DNA of 64,000 nucleotides from Bacillus sp. 1780r2a1 (GTDB lineage: Bacteria; Bacillota; Bacilli; Bacillales; Bacillaceae_H): assembly GCA_024134725.1 (NCBI GenBank), contig CP099863.1, positions 2,103,501 through 2,167,500 on the forward strand. The letters run 5' to 3'. Shown here in pieces: positions 44,809 through 54,251 of the stretch; within the stretch, counting starts at the first letter, position 1, and the number at the start of each line of letters is the position of its first letter. Below the pieces are notes generated by a model, which was not told where the DNA came from, did no database searches, and saw only the letters and a program-made list of their open reading frames with translations. The translations under genes and the position numbers were made by a program.

Positions 44809-46443
44809 ATGAATGTATTGATTGTTGACGATGATCGATTTGTCGTGTCAGCTTTAAAACACAAAATTAGTTGGAATTCTTTAGGGATTTATCAAATTTA
44901 CACTGCTTATAATATTCGCCAAGCGAAAAAGATATTTGATGATTACCCAATCCATATCTTAATATCTGATATTGAAATGCCACAAGGTAGTGGCCTAGAA
45001 TTATTGGCTTGGATAAGAGCAGAGGGGTTCAATGTACAAGCTATCTATTTAACTAACTTTGCTGACTTTAACTACGCACAAAAAGCAATTGAACTTCAAA
45101 GTTTTGAATATTATCTAAAACCAATTGAATTCGATAAACTTGAATTAATTATAAAAAAAGCAGTAAATAAAGTGAAACTAAGTCAAATGAAAGAAGATGC
45201 TATAAAGGTTGGACATTACTGGCAACAAAACAAAGAAGAACTAGTAGAGCATTTTTGGCACACTTATTTAAAAAGCAATGATTCTTTGACTAGTGAAGCA
45301 CTTCAAGAGCAACTAAAAATCAAACAAATCGATTATTCAATGGATGATTATTTTTTGCCTCTCTTACTTAATCTGTTCCCATATACATTAGTTAATAATA
45401 GAGAAATTAAGTCGCTATTAGATACAGAAAGTGATTTTCAAAATAAGTTAAAGCCTATAATTAATGAAACGTTTAACAATGACTCCTTCCGTTTAGATGG
45501 TTTACTGATATTAAACAAAAATAAAGATGAGTATCTCGCCATTTTCAAATTATTAGATTATACTTCTCAAGTTTCATCGGCTGAGTTGATTTTTTCCTGT
45601 AATCAATTAATTAAAAGCATTAATAACAAATTAAACTGTGATGTTCAATGTAGTCTCGGAGTTATAGGTCCTATAAGTAACATTCAATATGCTGTAAAGG
45701 AACTTCAAATTATGAGGAAAGAAACTGTAGATTTTAGAAATAAAGTCTTGCTCTTTGAAACTTACAAAAAAGATGTGCCAAAATATGTCGAGCCAAATTT
45801 ACAATTATTAGACTATTACCTCGAAACTAGTAATAAATTAAGTTTCATTAATAAATGCCATCAATATCTCACAAACCAATTTGATAACAATGGGTTAAAT
45901 TATCATGTGTTATCTAGCTTTAGACTAGATATTGAACAGTTAATTTATACGCATTTAAAGAAAAAAGAAATTCTTGCAAATAAGTTATTCCAAAGGGAGA
46001 TTGGTGACTTTTTATTAAAACAATCGGCTAGATCAATAGATGATTTAATAATATATATTTCGTATTTAATTGATGTATCTTTTGATTATATAGCATTTAC
46101 TAACTCACAAAAATCCTTTGTCCAGACAATTTGTGATTATATTGATCAAAACTATTCAGAGAATATTACTAGAACGAACTTAGCGAAGATAGTTTACCTT
46201 AGCCCAGATTATATTGCGAGATTTTTTAAAAAAGAAACTGGAATTTCACTTATTAATTATATTATTAAAAAACGAGTCGATATTGCGAAAGACTTGCTCA
46301 CAAACACAAATCTTCCCATTCATGTCATTTCTGATAAAGTAGGCTATGGAAATTATTCATATTTTACAAAGCTATTTAAAAAAGAAACTGGTTATACCCC
46401 TGTTGAATTTCGCAGAATGAGCGATTCAAGTAGTAAATACTAA
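44809..46443 (+). CDS. YesN-family response regulator (REC + AraC HTH)
   Basis: The 544-residue protein starts with a receiver domain (DDD at 7-9, phospho-acceptor D54 in ISDIEMP, K about 106 in YLKPIEF), a long middle region, and a C-terminal AraC/XylS double helix-turn-helix (FVQTICDYIDQNYSENITRT to VGYGNYSYFTKLFKKETGYTPVEFRR). ATG 44809 follows GAGGAG; GTG 44800 overlaps the kinase stop and is less likely. It should activate the divergent ABC operon. Confidence 0.93.
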   Translation: MNVLIVDDDRFVVSALKHKISWNSLGIYQIYTAYNIRQAKKIFDDYPIHILISDIEMPQGSGLELLAWIRAEGFNVQAIYLTNFADFNYAQKAIELQSFEYYLKPIEFDKLELIIKKAVNKVKLSQMKEDAIKVGHYWQQNKEELVEHFWHTYLKSNDSLTSEALQEQLKIKQIDYSMDDYFLPLLLNLFPYTLVNNREIKSLLDTESDFQNKLKPIINETFNNDSFRLDGLLILNKNKDEYLAIFKLLDYTSQVSSAELIFSCNQLIKSINNKLNCDVQCSLGVIGPISNIQYAVKELQIMRKETVDFRNKVLLFETYKKDVPKYVEPNLQLLDYYLETSNKLSFINKCHQYLTNQFDNNGLNYHVLSSFRLDIEQLIYTHLKKKEILANKLFQREIGDFLLKQSARSIDDLIIYISYLIDVSFDYIAFTNSQKSFVQTICDYIDQNYSENITRTNLAKIVYLSPDYIARFFKKETGISLINYIIKKRVDIAKDLLTNTNLPIHVISDKVGYGNYSYFTKLFKKETGYTPVEFRRMSDSSSKY

Positions 46444-46618
46444 TTGTTTCATTAGTTCAAAATTAGATTTTAGAAATAGGGCCACAGACATCTCTTAAGA
46501 ATTTGAATTTCCTCCTACTTTCTCTCTTTAAAACAGAATTCGCTAATGCAGCAAATTTTGTATCATTTGAACTATTAAAGCTAGAGCTGAATGATTATGT
46601 TCATTAGTTTAATCATGT

Positions 46619-46660
46619 AAGAGTTAACGGGAGTTAGATATATAACTCCCGTTAACTCTT
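46619..46660 (+). terminator. Terminator after yesN-like gene
   Basis: A perfect 18-base stem, AAGAGTTAACGGGAGTTA with its complement, and 6-base loop. The following T-tract is short. Confidence 0.75.
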
Positions 46661-46724
46661 ATAAATTTTGTCCGACCTAGTATTGACATATTAAATTTTG
46701 ATTCCTTAAACCTTTTTAGATTTT

Positions 46725-46985
46725 TTAGATATTAAAGATAACCGCCGATGCAACCAAGTAAGCAATTGAAAATAAGCTTACTAAAAAAACGAAGGATGCA
46801 AAAAGTAAAACATTGGCGTTTTTCTTTAGTGTGATTCCGCTTCGCGATAAGCTAGAGAAGCCTAATAGTGCTCCTCCTAAGATTGCTATTAATCCAAACA
46901 ACGGATGAATTATACTTGCCATCCATATCCCCGCTCCAAAAATGATTAAAGCAAGAACTGGATTAAACATACGAGTTACAGTCAT
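46725..46985 (-). CDS. Small membrane protein, intact copy
   Basis: An 86-residue protein with three hydrophobic helices (PVLALIIFGAGIWMASII, LFGLIAILGGALLGF, VLLFASFVFLVSLFSIAYLVAS). GAAGGAAGG precedes the ATG at some distance. Family not recognised. Its last 17 codons recur as a remnant at 38513-38580, on the other side of the sugar-uptake island. Confidence 0.75.
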   Translation of the reverse strand: MTVTRMFNPVLALIIFGAGIWMASIIHPLFGLIAILGGALLGFSSLSRSGITLKKNANVLLFASFVFLVSLFSIAYLVASAVIFNI

Positions 46986-47062
46986 ATCAACCCACCCTTC
47001 CTTCTATATAGTTACTATTTTAACAGAAAGTGGATGATGGTTAATAGAGGTCTTTTTGCTTT

Positions 47063-47677
47063 CTAACCGTTTATCTTATTTACAGCTACTTTTCGTTCTC
47101 CACGTAACTTATATGTTTTCCAACCGATATATAAAGCAGTGATAATTACAAAGCCAATAAGCAGTACGGATTGGTAATCTGTAATGATTTTAATTACAGT
47201 TTCCGTATCGCCATCATAAAAATGACCTATACTTAAAAACAGAAAGGTTGTCGGAGCAATTCCGGCCATGGTTAGTAATGTATACAAGCGAAGATTCATG
47301 TTGGAAGCGCCCGCTAGGAAAGGAACAACATTCCCTAAATGAAGAGGGCTTGAAATCATGACGCTCCAAATGCCATATTTGCTAAAATGAGCTTTCGCTT
47401 TTTTTAACCCTTCCCTTTTCGCAGGGCTTAATCTGTTCTCCAATGAATCTCCTAGTTTGTATCCAATAAAATAAGGAAGATAACTACCTACGGCATATAA
47501 GAAGCTGCCTAACAGAGAAATCACAACGATTTCAAACCAGGACAAATCTAAAATAAAGCCTACCGTTACGATAAAGAATGTTCCAATAAAGGGAAACGCG
47601 CTTCCTTCAATAAACAAAGAAAGGAGTACACCCCAAATCCCCCACTCTTCTACAAAATTTAATATAATTTCAGTCAT
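47063..47677 (-). CDS. DedA-family membrane protein
   Basis: A 204-residue protein with DedA/SNARE-associated features: FIEGSAFPFIGTFFIVTVGF early, GSYLPYFIGYKLGDSL and FSKYGIWSVMISSPLHLGNVVPFLAGASNMN, with the conserved glycine and proline pattern. DedA proteins flip lipids or support membrane homeostasis. The usual Arg of F/Y-x-x-R-F/P is replaced (MISSPLHL). Start with GGAGA at ATG 47677. Confidence 0.82.
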   Translation of the reverse strand: MTEIILNFVEEWGIWGVLLSLFIEGSAFPFIGTFFIVTVGFILDLSWFEIVVISLLGSFLYAVGSYLPYFIGYKLGDSLENRLSPAKREGLKKAKAHFSKYGIWSVMISSPLHLGNVVPFLAGASNMNLRLYTLLTMAGIAPTTFLFLSIGHFYDGDTETVIKIITDYQSVLLIGFVIITALYIGWKTYKLRGERKVAVNKING

Positions 47678-48029
47678 ACGATCTTCTCCAACTATGTTTT
47701 GTATGTACTAAGTATAGAGAAGAATTCAATGTTGAAACAGCAGCCCCAGCATCAATTTCAACTACGTCTTAGGTCTTAGTCAACGTTTAATTGTTAAGGG
47801 AGTTAGCACTTCAATATAAGGACATACAAAAAAGAACCGCTGGCTATTTCTATAAGCCATCAGCTCTCTTTTACTATCTTTCAGCTCTTTTGGTTTCTAT
47901 GTTAGAACACAATGAATACCGTTTTCGTTGAAGGCTAGTGGTGGAACAGTTAACAATTCAGCTTGAATAGTAGAAGATGAAGGTAGTAGAAGAAATGAAT
48001 TAAGCGGTGTTTCTTAATGAACGTTTCTC
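47678..48029. other. Intergenic region with weak hairpin
   Basis: About 350 bases. A short stem (TGGCT/AGCCA within 47839-47864) may be a terminator. No gene seen. Confidence 0.4.
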
Positions 48030-48293
48030 CTATGCTCTCAGCTCATAATTGAAAAGCTGCTGCAAATAAAAGTTTTCCGTTTCTTCTCGTTTCCCAGTCA
48101 GGTATTCTTCTAACCCGACTTCTGTTAATCGAACAACTCCCTCACTTTTCACCCCGGGCATTTCTTTTCCAATGTCCATTACCATGACTAAATTATAATG
48201 AGAGGGCGTTACGAGATAGCGTGCAACCGTCACATCTTTGCGCTTTCCTACATGACCATAGCGTAATACGACTTTCCAATACTTCCATTCCAT
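48030..48293 (-). CDS. Small hypothetical protein
   Basis: An 87-residue basic soluble protein (WKYWKVVLRYGHVGKRKDVTVARYLV) with a good GAGGAGGGG site before ATG 48293. Pattern suggests a small alpha/beta fold. Family not recognised; similar short proteins are common in Bacillus. Confidence 0.7.
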   Translation of the reverse strand: MEWKYWKVVLRYGHVGKRKDVTVARYLVTPSHYNLVMVMDIGKEMPGVKSEGVVRLTEVGLEEYLTGKREETENFYLQQLFNYELRA

Positions 48294-48473
48294 AAAAGCC
48301 CCTCCTCAAAATGTTAGTTTATTTTCAAGCTTTCATTGTTGAGATTAACTTTGTAACCACTTTTATATTTCAGAAAATTCAATCTTTTAATAGTTAATTC
48401 CATTATAAACCAAAAGACTTATTATCTCAATAAATAATCACGAAAAGAAAAGTTTATCGCTTTTCTTTATAAA

Positions 48474-48506
48474 AAAACCCATTACCTGCATAAGGCAATG
48501 GGTTCT
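48474..48506 (-). terminator. Terminator after mqo
   Basis: AACCCATTACC pairs with GGCAATGGGTT (one mismatch); T-run on the minus strand. Confidence 0.82.
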
Positions 48507-48526
48507 CTTCTAACTATAGTATTCTC

Positions 48527-50029
48527 TCAATTATAAACTGATTCCTTCTCGCTCAAGCCAAGCGTATGTGAAGTTGATGCGTAAATCTTCTCAAAAAACG
48601 CTGGATTGTCAGAAAGCGACATGCCGTATGATGGAATCATTTCTTTGATTTTTCGCTCCCAAGCGTTCATTTGCTCTGGGAAGCATTTTTCTAACACTTC
48701 AAGCATGACGTGAACAGCAGTTGAGGCTCCAGGTGATGCACCTAAAAGTGCGGCTACGGTTCCGTCTGAAGAACTTACAACTTCTGTACCAAATTGCAGC
48801 GTTCCTCTTCCGCCAGCTTCCGTATCTTTAATAACCTGTACGCGCTGACCAGCTACAACAATATCCCAGTCTTCTCCTTTTGCATCTGGAATAAATTCAC
48901 GCAGCTCTTCCACACGCTTTTCATTAGACAGCATAACTTGTTGAATTAAGTATTTTGTAAGGGCCATTTCTTTAACCCCAGCAGCAAGCATTGTTAGAAT
49001 ATTGTTTGGCTTCACTGAGCCAATAAGATCTAAATTTGAACCTGTTTTTAAGAATTTCGGTGAGAACCCGGCAAATGGTCCAAACAGCAGCGCTTTTTTG
49101 TTTCCAATATAGCGCGTATCTAAGTGAGGTACTGACATTGGTGGTGCACCCACTTTTGCTTTTCCATACACTTTGCCATGATGCTGCTCGATAACCTCCG
49201 GGTTGTTACAGACCATGAAGAGTCCACTTACTGGGAATCCACCGATACGCTTTGACTCAGGAATACCTGTTTTTTGTAAAAGCGGTAAGCTTCCTCCACC
49301 AGCTCCAATAAAGACAAACTTAGCTTGATGGTATTCAGTTATGCCCGTGTTTAAGTTTTGAACTTTAAGCTCCCAAAGTCCATCACTTGTACGTTTAATG
49401 TTTTTCACGCTGTGTCGATAGTTAAGCTCTACATTTTTGGTTTTCAAATGGTCAAATAGCATGCGCGTTAAAGAACCAAAATTGACGTCTGTCCCTTCAT
49501 CAATTTTAGTTGCCGCAATTGGTTCAGTTACCTTACGACCATTCATAATAAGTGGGACCCATTCTTTTAACTTGTTTGGGTCATCTGAAAACTCCATTCC
49601 TTTAAATAACGGATTCTTTGAAAGCGCTTCAAAACGCTTTTTCAGAAAGGAAACATTTTGATCCCCTTGCACCAGGCTCATATGCGGAATTGGCATGATA
49701 AAGTCTTTAGGATTACCAATTAAGTTGCTGTTTACAAGGTAAGACCAGAACTGCCTTGATAATTGAAACTGTTCGTTAATCTTTACTGCCTTCGTAATAT
49801 CGATAGATCCATCTGCTTTTTCAGATGTGTAGTTCAGCTCACATAATGCAGAGTGCCCCGTTCCTGCATTATTCCATTCGTTTGAACTTTCTTCTCCCGC
49901 GTCTGTCAGTGACTCAAATACTTTAATTTTCCACTCAGGTGCCAGCTCTTTGAGTAACGACCCTAAAGTCGCGCTCATAATACCGGCGCCTATTAAGATA
50001 ACGTCTGTTTTTGTCTGTACGTTGCTCAT
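48527..50029 (-). CDS. mqo: Malate:quinone oxidoreductase
   Basis: The 500-residue flavoprotein starts [24 protein letters not shown] (FAD motif about residues 8-20) and shows the family segments [57 protein letters not shown] and [18 protein letters not shown]. It oxidises malate to oxaloacetate and passes electrons to quinone at the membrane, as a TCA-cycle alternative to malate dehydrogenase. ATG 50029 follows GGAAGG; the longer start at 50044 overlaps that site. Confidence 0.96.
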   Translation of the reverse strand: MSNVQTKTDVILIGAGIMSATLGSLLKELAPEWKIKVFESLTDAGEESSNEWNNAGTGHSALCELNYTSEKADGSIDITKAVKINEQFQLSRQFWSYLVNSNLIGNPKDFIMPIPHMSLVQGDQNVSFLKKRFEALSKNPLFKGMEFSDDPNKLKEWVPLIMNGRKVTEPIAATKIDEGTDVNFGSLTRMLFDHLKTKNVELNYRHSVKNIKRTSDGLWELKVQNLNTGITEYHQAKFVFIGAGGGSLPLLQKTGIPESKRIGGFPVSGLFMVCNNPEVIEQHHGKVYGKAKVGAPPMSVPHLDTRYIGNKKALLFGPFAGFSPKFLKTGSNLDLIGSVKPNNILTMLAAGVKEMALTKYLIQQVMLSNEKRVEELREFIPDAKGEDWDIVVAGQRVQVIKDTEAGGRGTLQFGTEVVSSSDGTVAALLGASPGASTAVHVMLEVLEKCFPEQMNAWERKIKEMIPSYGMSLSDNPAFFEKIYASTSHTLGLSEKESVYN

Positions 50030-50044
50030 GATAACCTTCCCCAT

Positions 50045-50411
50045 CCCCTAAATTTTCAAAAAAGATGTAGATGTTCCCTTTTTTAATTAGCTATGCTGAG
50101 ACGTGATGTTGGAACCTATCTTTTTTGCCACTACTATAACTATATCACAGTCTAATTGTATGATGATTAGAAACTATTCAAAAGTGATGAAAAAGTAAAA
50201 AAATTTCGCATCTAAAACACCAAAATCACTTTTAAATAGGGTGTTGATAATAATATCATACTACAACTGTAGCATCTTTTTCCAAACATTTTAAGAAGTA
50301 AAACGTCTTTTATGTGCATTTTGTGCATTTTGTTCATTGAATTTTGTCGTTATCTAGTAATCTTCTACATAATCAGGTAGAATATAGAAAATATTAACAC
50401 TGGAGGTTCGC
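50045..50411. other. Divergent promoter region
   Basis: About 370 AT-rich bases upstream of mqo and the yunG-like gene. It contains a repeated hexad run (TGTGCATTTTGTGCATTTTG near 50310), but no site I can name. Confidence 0.4.
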
Positions 50412-50807
50412 ATGAGTGAATTAAATATTGATATCGTCTCCCTATTTAGCGTATTCACAAGGGCATGGTCGCTCCACTCTAGCTCAAAATGGACGAAAGA
50501 AAACCCAGCCAAAGGTCAGTGTGGGGTCACATCTTTAGTAATCCACGACTTGCTTGGAGGAGATATTGTAAAAACACCTGCTGCTGGAGGTTGGCACTTC
50601 TACAACCGGATTAATGATGAATACCATGACCTAACCGCTTCGCAGTTTGATCAACCTATACCGTATCAGCATATTCCTTCAAGTCGCAGTGAAGCTTTTC
50701 AAGATACAAATGCCCAACAGTATGTCTACTTGAAAGAACAAGTTAAAATAAACCTTCTACATAAATGGGGTGAAGTAAGTGAATCGTGCTCCTATTATCC
50801 AAGGTGA
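50412..50807 (+). CDS. YunG-like protein (cysteine-peptidase-like fold)
   Basis: The 131-residue protein matches YunG family proteins: WSLHSSSKWTKENPAKGQCGVTSLVIHDLLGGDIVKT contains a Gln-Cys pair (QCGVT, about residues 36-40) and a later GWHFYNRINDEYHDLTASQF supplies His and Asp, like a papain-type catalytic set. Function unknown; probably a small cysteine peptidase or amidase. GGAGG precedes the ATG. The reading frame overlaps the next gene by 29 bases. Confidence 0.78.
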   Translation: MSELNIDIVSLFSVFTRAWSLHSSSKWTKENPAKGQCGVTSLVIHDLLGGDIVKTPAAGGWHFYNRINDEYHDLTASQFDQPIPYQHIPSSRSEAFQDTNAQQYVYLKEQVKINLLHKWGEVSESCSYYPR

Positions 50808-51324
50808 CAAAGTAATGCTTCGTCAACCCATTGATCGTGACGTTGATGATTATCTTCAAATAGAAACACATCCAGAGCTTGTCCGTATGTATGGCGGTAC
50901 CTCATCCGATATTCAGCCCAAAACAAGAGAGCGTGCATTAAAATTTGTCGAAGCTATTCGTAAAAACAAACTTGAATGGTGCGTAGAATATAACGGCCGC
51001 TTCGTTGGTCAAGCCAGACTTGTGATGAATGAACGCGACAACCGTGCCCGCTACGCAATTGGCTTATTTGATCCGTCCGTTTGGAATCAAGGTCTCGGCA
51101 CTGAAATTACGCGCCTTATCTTACAGTACGCTTTTCACGAACTGAAGCTGCACCGCATTGATTTACGCGTACTCGCTTTTAATAAACGTGCTATTGCGTG
51201 CTATCAAAAGTGCGGCTTTATGCAAGAGGGCGTTGAGCGTGAAGGTGCGCTCATCAACGGCGTATACGAAACGGACATTATCATGAGTATACTAGACCGA
51301 GAATTTGCTGGTTCGCTGTTATAG
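50779..51324 (+). CDS. GNAT-family N-acetyltransferase
   Basis: A 181-residue GNAT protein with acetyl-CoA binding signature (WNQGLGTEITRLILQYAFHE, about residues 95-114) and the C-terminal RVLAFNKRAIACYQKCGFMQEG. It resembles RimJ/RimL-type enzymes that acetylate amino groups of proteins or small molecules. GTG 50779 follows GGGGTG and overlaps the yunG-like gene, so the two are translationally coupled. Confidence 0.87.
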   Translation: MNRAPIIQGDKVMLRQPIDRDVDDYLQIETHPELVRMYGGTSSDIQPKTRERALKFVEAIRKNKLEWCVEYNGRFVGQARLVMNERDNRARYAIGLFDPSVWNQGLGTEITRLILQYAFHELKLHRIDLRVLAFNKRAIACYQKCGFMQEGVEREGALINGVYETDIIMSILDREFAGSLL

Positions 51325-51457
51325 ATTACAGTTACTATTAAATTAATTATGCCTAGCCTACTCACAACATAAAGGATTTTTCTAACAGTTATCTAAATAA
51401 ATGCTTATTAAAGTTAAAATAAAAACTTATCAATTGGTAGCTATTAGTGGAGGACAA

Positions 51458-52336
51458 ATGAAAAAAGTAATTGATATGATTGATTCAAGCACAAAGGTTT
51501 CCGGAGTGTCAAAGCTCCAATTGAAAAGAATAGAAAAAGAATTAGGCGCTTTATTCCCAGATGAATATAAAGAGCTTTTTCTAGAAACGAATGGCGCAAT
51601 ATTTGGTAATTGGGTGCTATTTTCTCTTCCAAGCGATGAACAGCTAGCAGTTTCATCTGACATCGTAAAACACAACACTGTAAAAAGACCTGAACACATA
51701 CCCAGCGATATGATTTGTATTGGTGAAAACTCAGATGGAGATAAATTATGTTACCGTGTTAGGAAAAAATTTATGCAGGAACAGATCTATGTTTGGTATG
51801 CTAAAACAACAAAAGTGGACTGTAAATCATTAAATTTATTTACTTTTATCGATTGGCATGTGCCTAAAGCGTATACTAAGAAGCCCAAAGTACTTGGGAA
51901 CTTTACAGTAACTAGTGGAGAGTTCATTGTTTCTGATCCATATTATATGCCAAATGAAGAACGGGAACTTCAAATCAAGCTGACCAATGTAAAAAACGGA
52001 AAATGGACGGCTGCACTATCATATACAGCAGAAGAAGTTGTCAAACATTTAACGGTATATCACGGAGAAAAGAAGCCAGCTGGAAAATGGGCTCTTTTTG
52101 ACAAGTTAATTGGTGTTGACTCTGCTCAAGCTGGAATTTTTGACTATGCATCGTTGATCAGTAATGAAGTAAATTACGTAGAGGATATAGACGCTTCAGG
52201 TGTGCAAGGAATAGCAGTTTCAAACGGCGCAGTCTCAACATCTGGTTATGGTGACGGAATGTACGAAGTAAAAGTAAAATATAATCGCCTAAAAGAAATT
52301 GTTGGCGTGATGATTATTTTTGAAGATGAGGAATAA
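51458..52336 (+). CDS. SMI1/KNR4 plus DUF4241-like two-domain protein
   Basis: From ATG 51458 (GGAGG 4 bases upstream) the protein has 292 residues. The first 150 match the SMI1/KNR4 fold (KLQLKRIEKELGALFPDEYKELFLETNGAIFGN), an immunity-protein scaffold in toxin systems. The rest (from TKKPKVLGNFTVTSGEFIVSDPYYMP) resembles DUF4241-like domains with a terminal DGMYEVKVKYNRL segment. The pair in one protein suggests an immunity or regulatory protein. No toxin gene is adjacent. A longer frame to 51401 lacks a site. Confidence 0.7.
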   Translation: MKKVIDMIDSSTKVSGVSKLQLKRIEKELGALFPDEYKELFLETNGAIFGNWVLFSLPSDEQLAVSSDIVKHNTVKRPEHIPSDMICIGENSDGDKLCYRVRKKFMQEQIYVWYAKTTKVDCKSLNLFTFIDWHVPKAYTKKPKVLGNFTVTSGEFIVSDPYYMPNEERELQIKLTNVKNGKWTAALSYTAEEVVKHLTVYHGEKKPAGKWALFDKLIGVDSAQAGIFDYASLISNEVNYVEDIDASGVQGIAVSNGAVSTSGYGDGMYEVKVKYNRLKEIVGVMIIFEDEE

Positions 52337-52375
52337 CCATCTTCACTTTCTTACAAGCAAGTACTATTAAAACGC

Positions 52376-52406
52376 AAAAAGGACGCTAAAAAATAGCATC
52401 CTTTTT
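52376..52406. terminator. Terminator after SMI1-type gene
   Basis: AAAAAGGACGCTA pairs with TAGCATCCTTTTT with one mismatch. Confidence 0.82.
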
Positions 52407-52448
52407 GTGTTTAATTTCAACTATACTCGCTTACTTATTATGTATATG

Positions 52449-52607
52449 TTAGTCGCTTTGTTTATCAGGTGATATTTGCAGCTTCTCCAATGACTCTATC
52501 TGTTCATCAATTCCGCCCAAATCCTGCTCAATATCTGTTTTTAAACTATCGAATCGCTCCGAAATATCTTTTTTCATTCTCTCTAATTCTGCGATAATAT
52601 CTTTCAT
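52449..52607 (-). CDS. Small coiled-coil protein, 52 residues
   Basis: A short ORF with an excellent GGAGG site 7 bases before ATG 52607 encodes an almost continuous charged helix (IIAELERMKKDISERFDSL, DIEQDLGGIDEQIESLEKL). The heptad pattern suggests a coiled coil. Function unknown. Confidence 0.65.
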   Translation of the reverse strand: MKDIIAELERMKKDISERFDSLKTDIEQDLGGIDEQIESLEKLQISPDKQSD

Positions 52608-52816
52608 CTTTTTTCCTCCGCTTTTCGTCAGTCTAACTCAACGTTTTTTGCGCTGATACCAAATAGTAAACCCGTAATTTTAAAAAAACGTTATGCTAAG
52701 AAGTAAAATTCCAACCATTATTTAAATGGGGAAACTTCCTAGGATTGGCTTATTATTTATCATTTTACAATTTTAGCATAAGTATCTCTTGTACAGTATG
52801 ATTCAATTGAACCATA

Positions 52817-53161
52817 TCATCTTACTGTGATAAGTAGTTCAATTCCCTTTTGTAAACTTAAACATACTAGCCAGCACATGATACCTATGGCTAAAGCAGC
52901 TATAAGCGGAAGTTGATGCTTCAATGCGATGAAGACACCAACAAGCATGACGATAGTCGCAGGCAAGCCAATAATAACCCCCCATATAAACTGCTGAAGC
53001 TGAGCGGATGATTGCCCTTGAACAGTTAACCAAACTACGCTTAGCAAGCTGACTAGCGGAAGCGCAGCTAGAATGCCACCGTACAGAGGAAACCTCCTAG
53101 CAAGTTCGGTGATAAGTCCTATGATTAGCGCAGAAGTTAAGATTTTAACGGCCGTATACAT
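52817..53161 (-). CDS. DUF3147 family membrane protein
   Basis: A 114-residue protein with four hydrophobic helices (LTSALIIGLITELARRFPLYGGILAALPLVSLLSVVWL is the family's first half). It overlaps the MarR gene by 17 bases, with GAGG just before ATG 53161, so the two are translationally coupled. Function unknown; the MarR protein is its likely regulator. Confidence 0.82.
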   Translation of the reverse strand: MYTAVKILTSALIIGLITELARRFPLYGGILAALPLVSLLSVVWLTVQGQSSAQLQQFIWGVIIGLPATIVMLVGVFIALKHQLPLIAALAIGIMCWLVCLSLQKGIELLITVR

Positions 53162-53555
53162 CTTTAGCTACCTCGCTTAGTTGTTGAAACACATGCATTA
53201 CCTTTTCTTGCTCAGCAGAAGTGAGTTGATTAATTACATGCTCTAGCTTCCCACTGTCTAACTGCGTATTTAAACGCATAACTTCTTCTCCTTCTTTCGT
53301 TAGCTGAATAGTAACAACTCGCTGATCTATTGATGACCTCGTCTTAGAAACCCAGTTATTTTTCTCCAGCTTCTTGATGTGTTCAGAAGCTGTATTATGA
53401 GAAATTGAAAATCTCTCTGCAATGTTTCTCACAGTTAATGCTCCTTCTTTTTCAAGCGTTTGTAAAATGCGGACGCTTTGATGTGATATCTTTTCATCGT
53501 GCTCAGGTCGTAAATAATAATAAATTGACGTGAAGTGTTCATTTAGCTTTTCCAT
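53145..53555 (-). CDS. MarR-family transcriptional regulator
   Basis: A 136-residue winged-helix protein (SHQSVRILQTLEKEGALTVRNIAERFSISHNTASEHIKKLEKNNWVSKTRSSIDQRVVTIQLTKEGEEV, the MarR DNA-binding domain with its wing). It probably represses its own operon with the DUF3147 membrane protein and responds to a small ligand. It is the first gene of a two-gene operon. Confidence 0.88.
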   Translation of the reverse strand: MEKLNEHFTSIYYYLRPEHDEKISHQSVRILQTLEKEGALTVRNIAERFSISHNTASEHIKKLEKNNWVSKTRSSIDQRVVTIQLTKEGEEVMRLNTQLDSGKLEHVINQLTSAEQEKVMHVFQQLSEVAKDVYGR

Positions 53556-53650
53556 GTCTGATACCCACCTTTATATCGCATAATAAGATTATATCTGTTA
53601 ATACGATATAAAACAATAAAAAATGAACCTTCACTCCAATGTGAAAGCTC

Positions 53651-54031
53651 TTAAATGATAAAGAAATAGGCACCAAATATAAGTGAAATGATAATAATAA
53701 ATACTCCAAGAAGTATCATACTGATGACGGGAGGACGAAATGTTTGATTATTGATATCTTTAATTTTTTTAACATATACAGCTGCAGATAAAATGATTGT
53801 AACAATCCCTACAGCTACAGATACTAGGCCAATTAAAGTTGCCAGTTGATTACCTAGTGGTGATAACGTTGATCTCATTGTAAAGTGTAGATTCGTTACT
53901 AAAAATCCTACACCAATAATTGAAATAGCCGTTCGGATCCAAGCTAGAAACGTACGCTCATTGGCGAGATGCTGCTGAATATACTTTGAATCTTTCGTTG
54001 TTTCTTTAGCTTTTATATCTTGATTATTCAT
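53651..54031 (-). CDS. DUF202 (YidH-like) membrane protein
   Basis: The 126-residue protein has the DUF202 signature QHLANERTFLAWIRTAISIIGVGFLV (about residues 19-45) and three membrane helices. DUF202 proteins are of uncertain role in membranes. The promoter has a CsoR/CstR-like palindrome in its spacer, so control by a metal or persulfide sensor is likely. The ATG follows GGAGGGATGAG. Confidence 0.85.
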   Translation of the reverse strand: MNNQDIKAKETTKDSKYIQQHLANERTFLAWIRTAISIIGVGFLVTNLHFTMRSTLSPLGNQLATLIGLVSVAVGIVTIILSAAVYVKKIKDINNQTFRPPVISMILLGVFIIIISLIFGAYFFII

Positions 54032-54098
54032 CTCATCCCTCCTCCTTTTGATTGTCCTAGTAGCTTTAGCTTTTCTTGGATGTGTGGAATAAATTCAT

Positions 54099-54126
54099 TT
54101 TATACCCATAAGGGTATATTGGTCAA
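54099..54126 (-). promoter_or_regulatory. Promoter with CsoR-type operator in spacer
   Basis: On the minus strand TTGACC (54121-54126), a 16-base spacer and TATAAA (54099-54104). The spacer contains most of TATACCCTTATGGGTATA, a CsoR/CstR-class operator shape (ATACCC-N4-GGGTAT). It serves the DUF202 gene. Confidence 0.75.
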
Positions 54127-54251
54127 CAGATAAATTATTACTATGTTTCATTCAAGGTATAGATTTCATCTATTCCTTTTTCTACAAAATATGTATATTC
54201 ATTACTTGTTTGTACATCTTAACATAGTGTACTTATCAGATAAGGAGTGAT

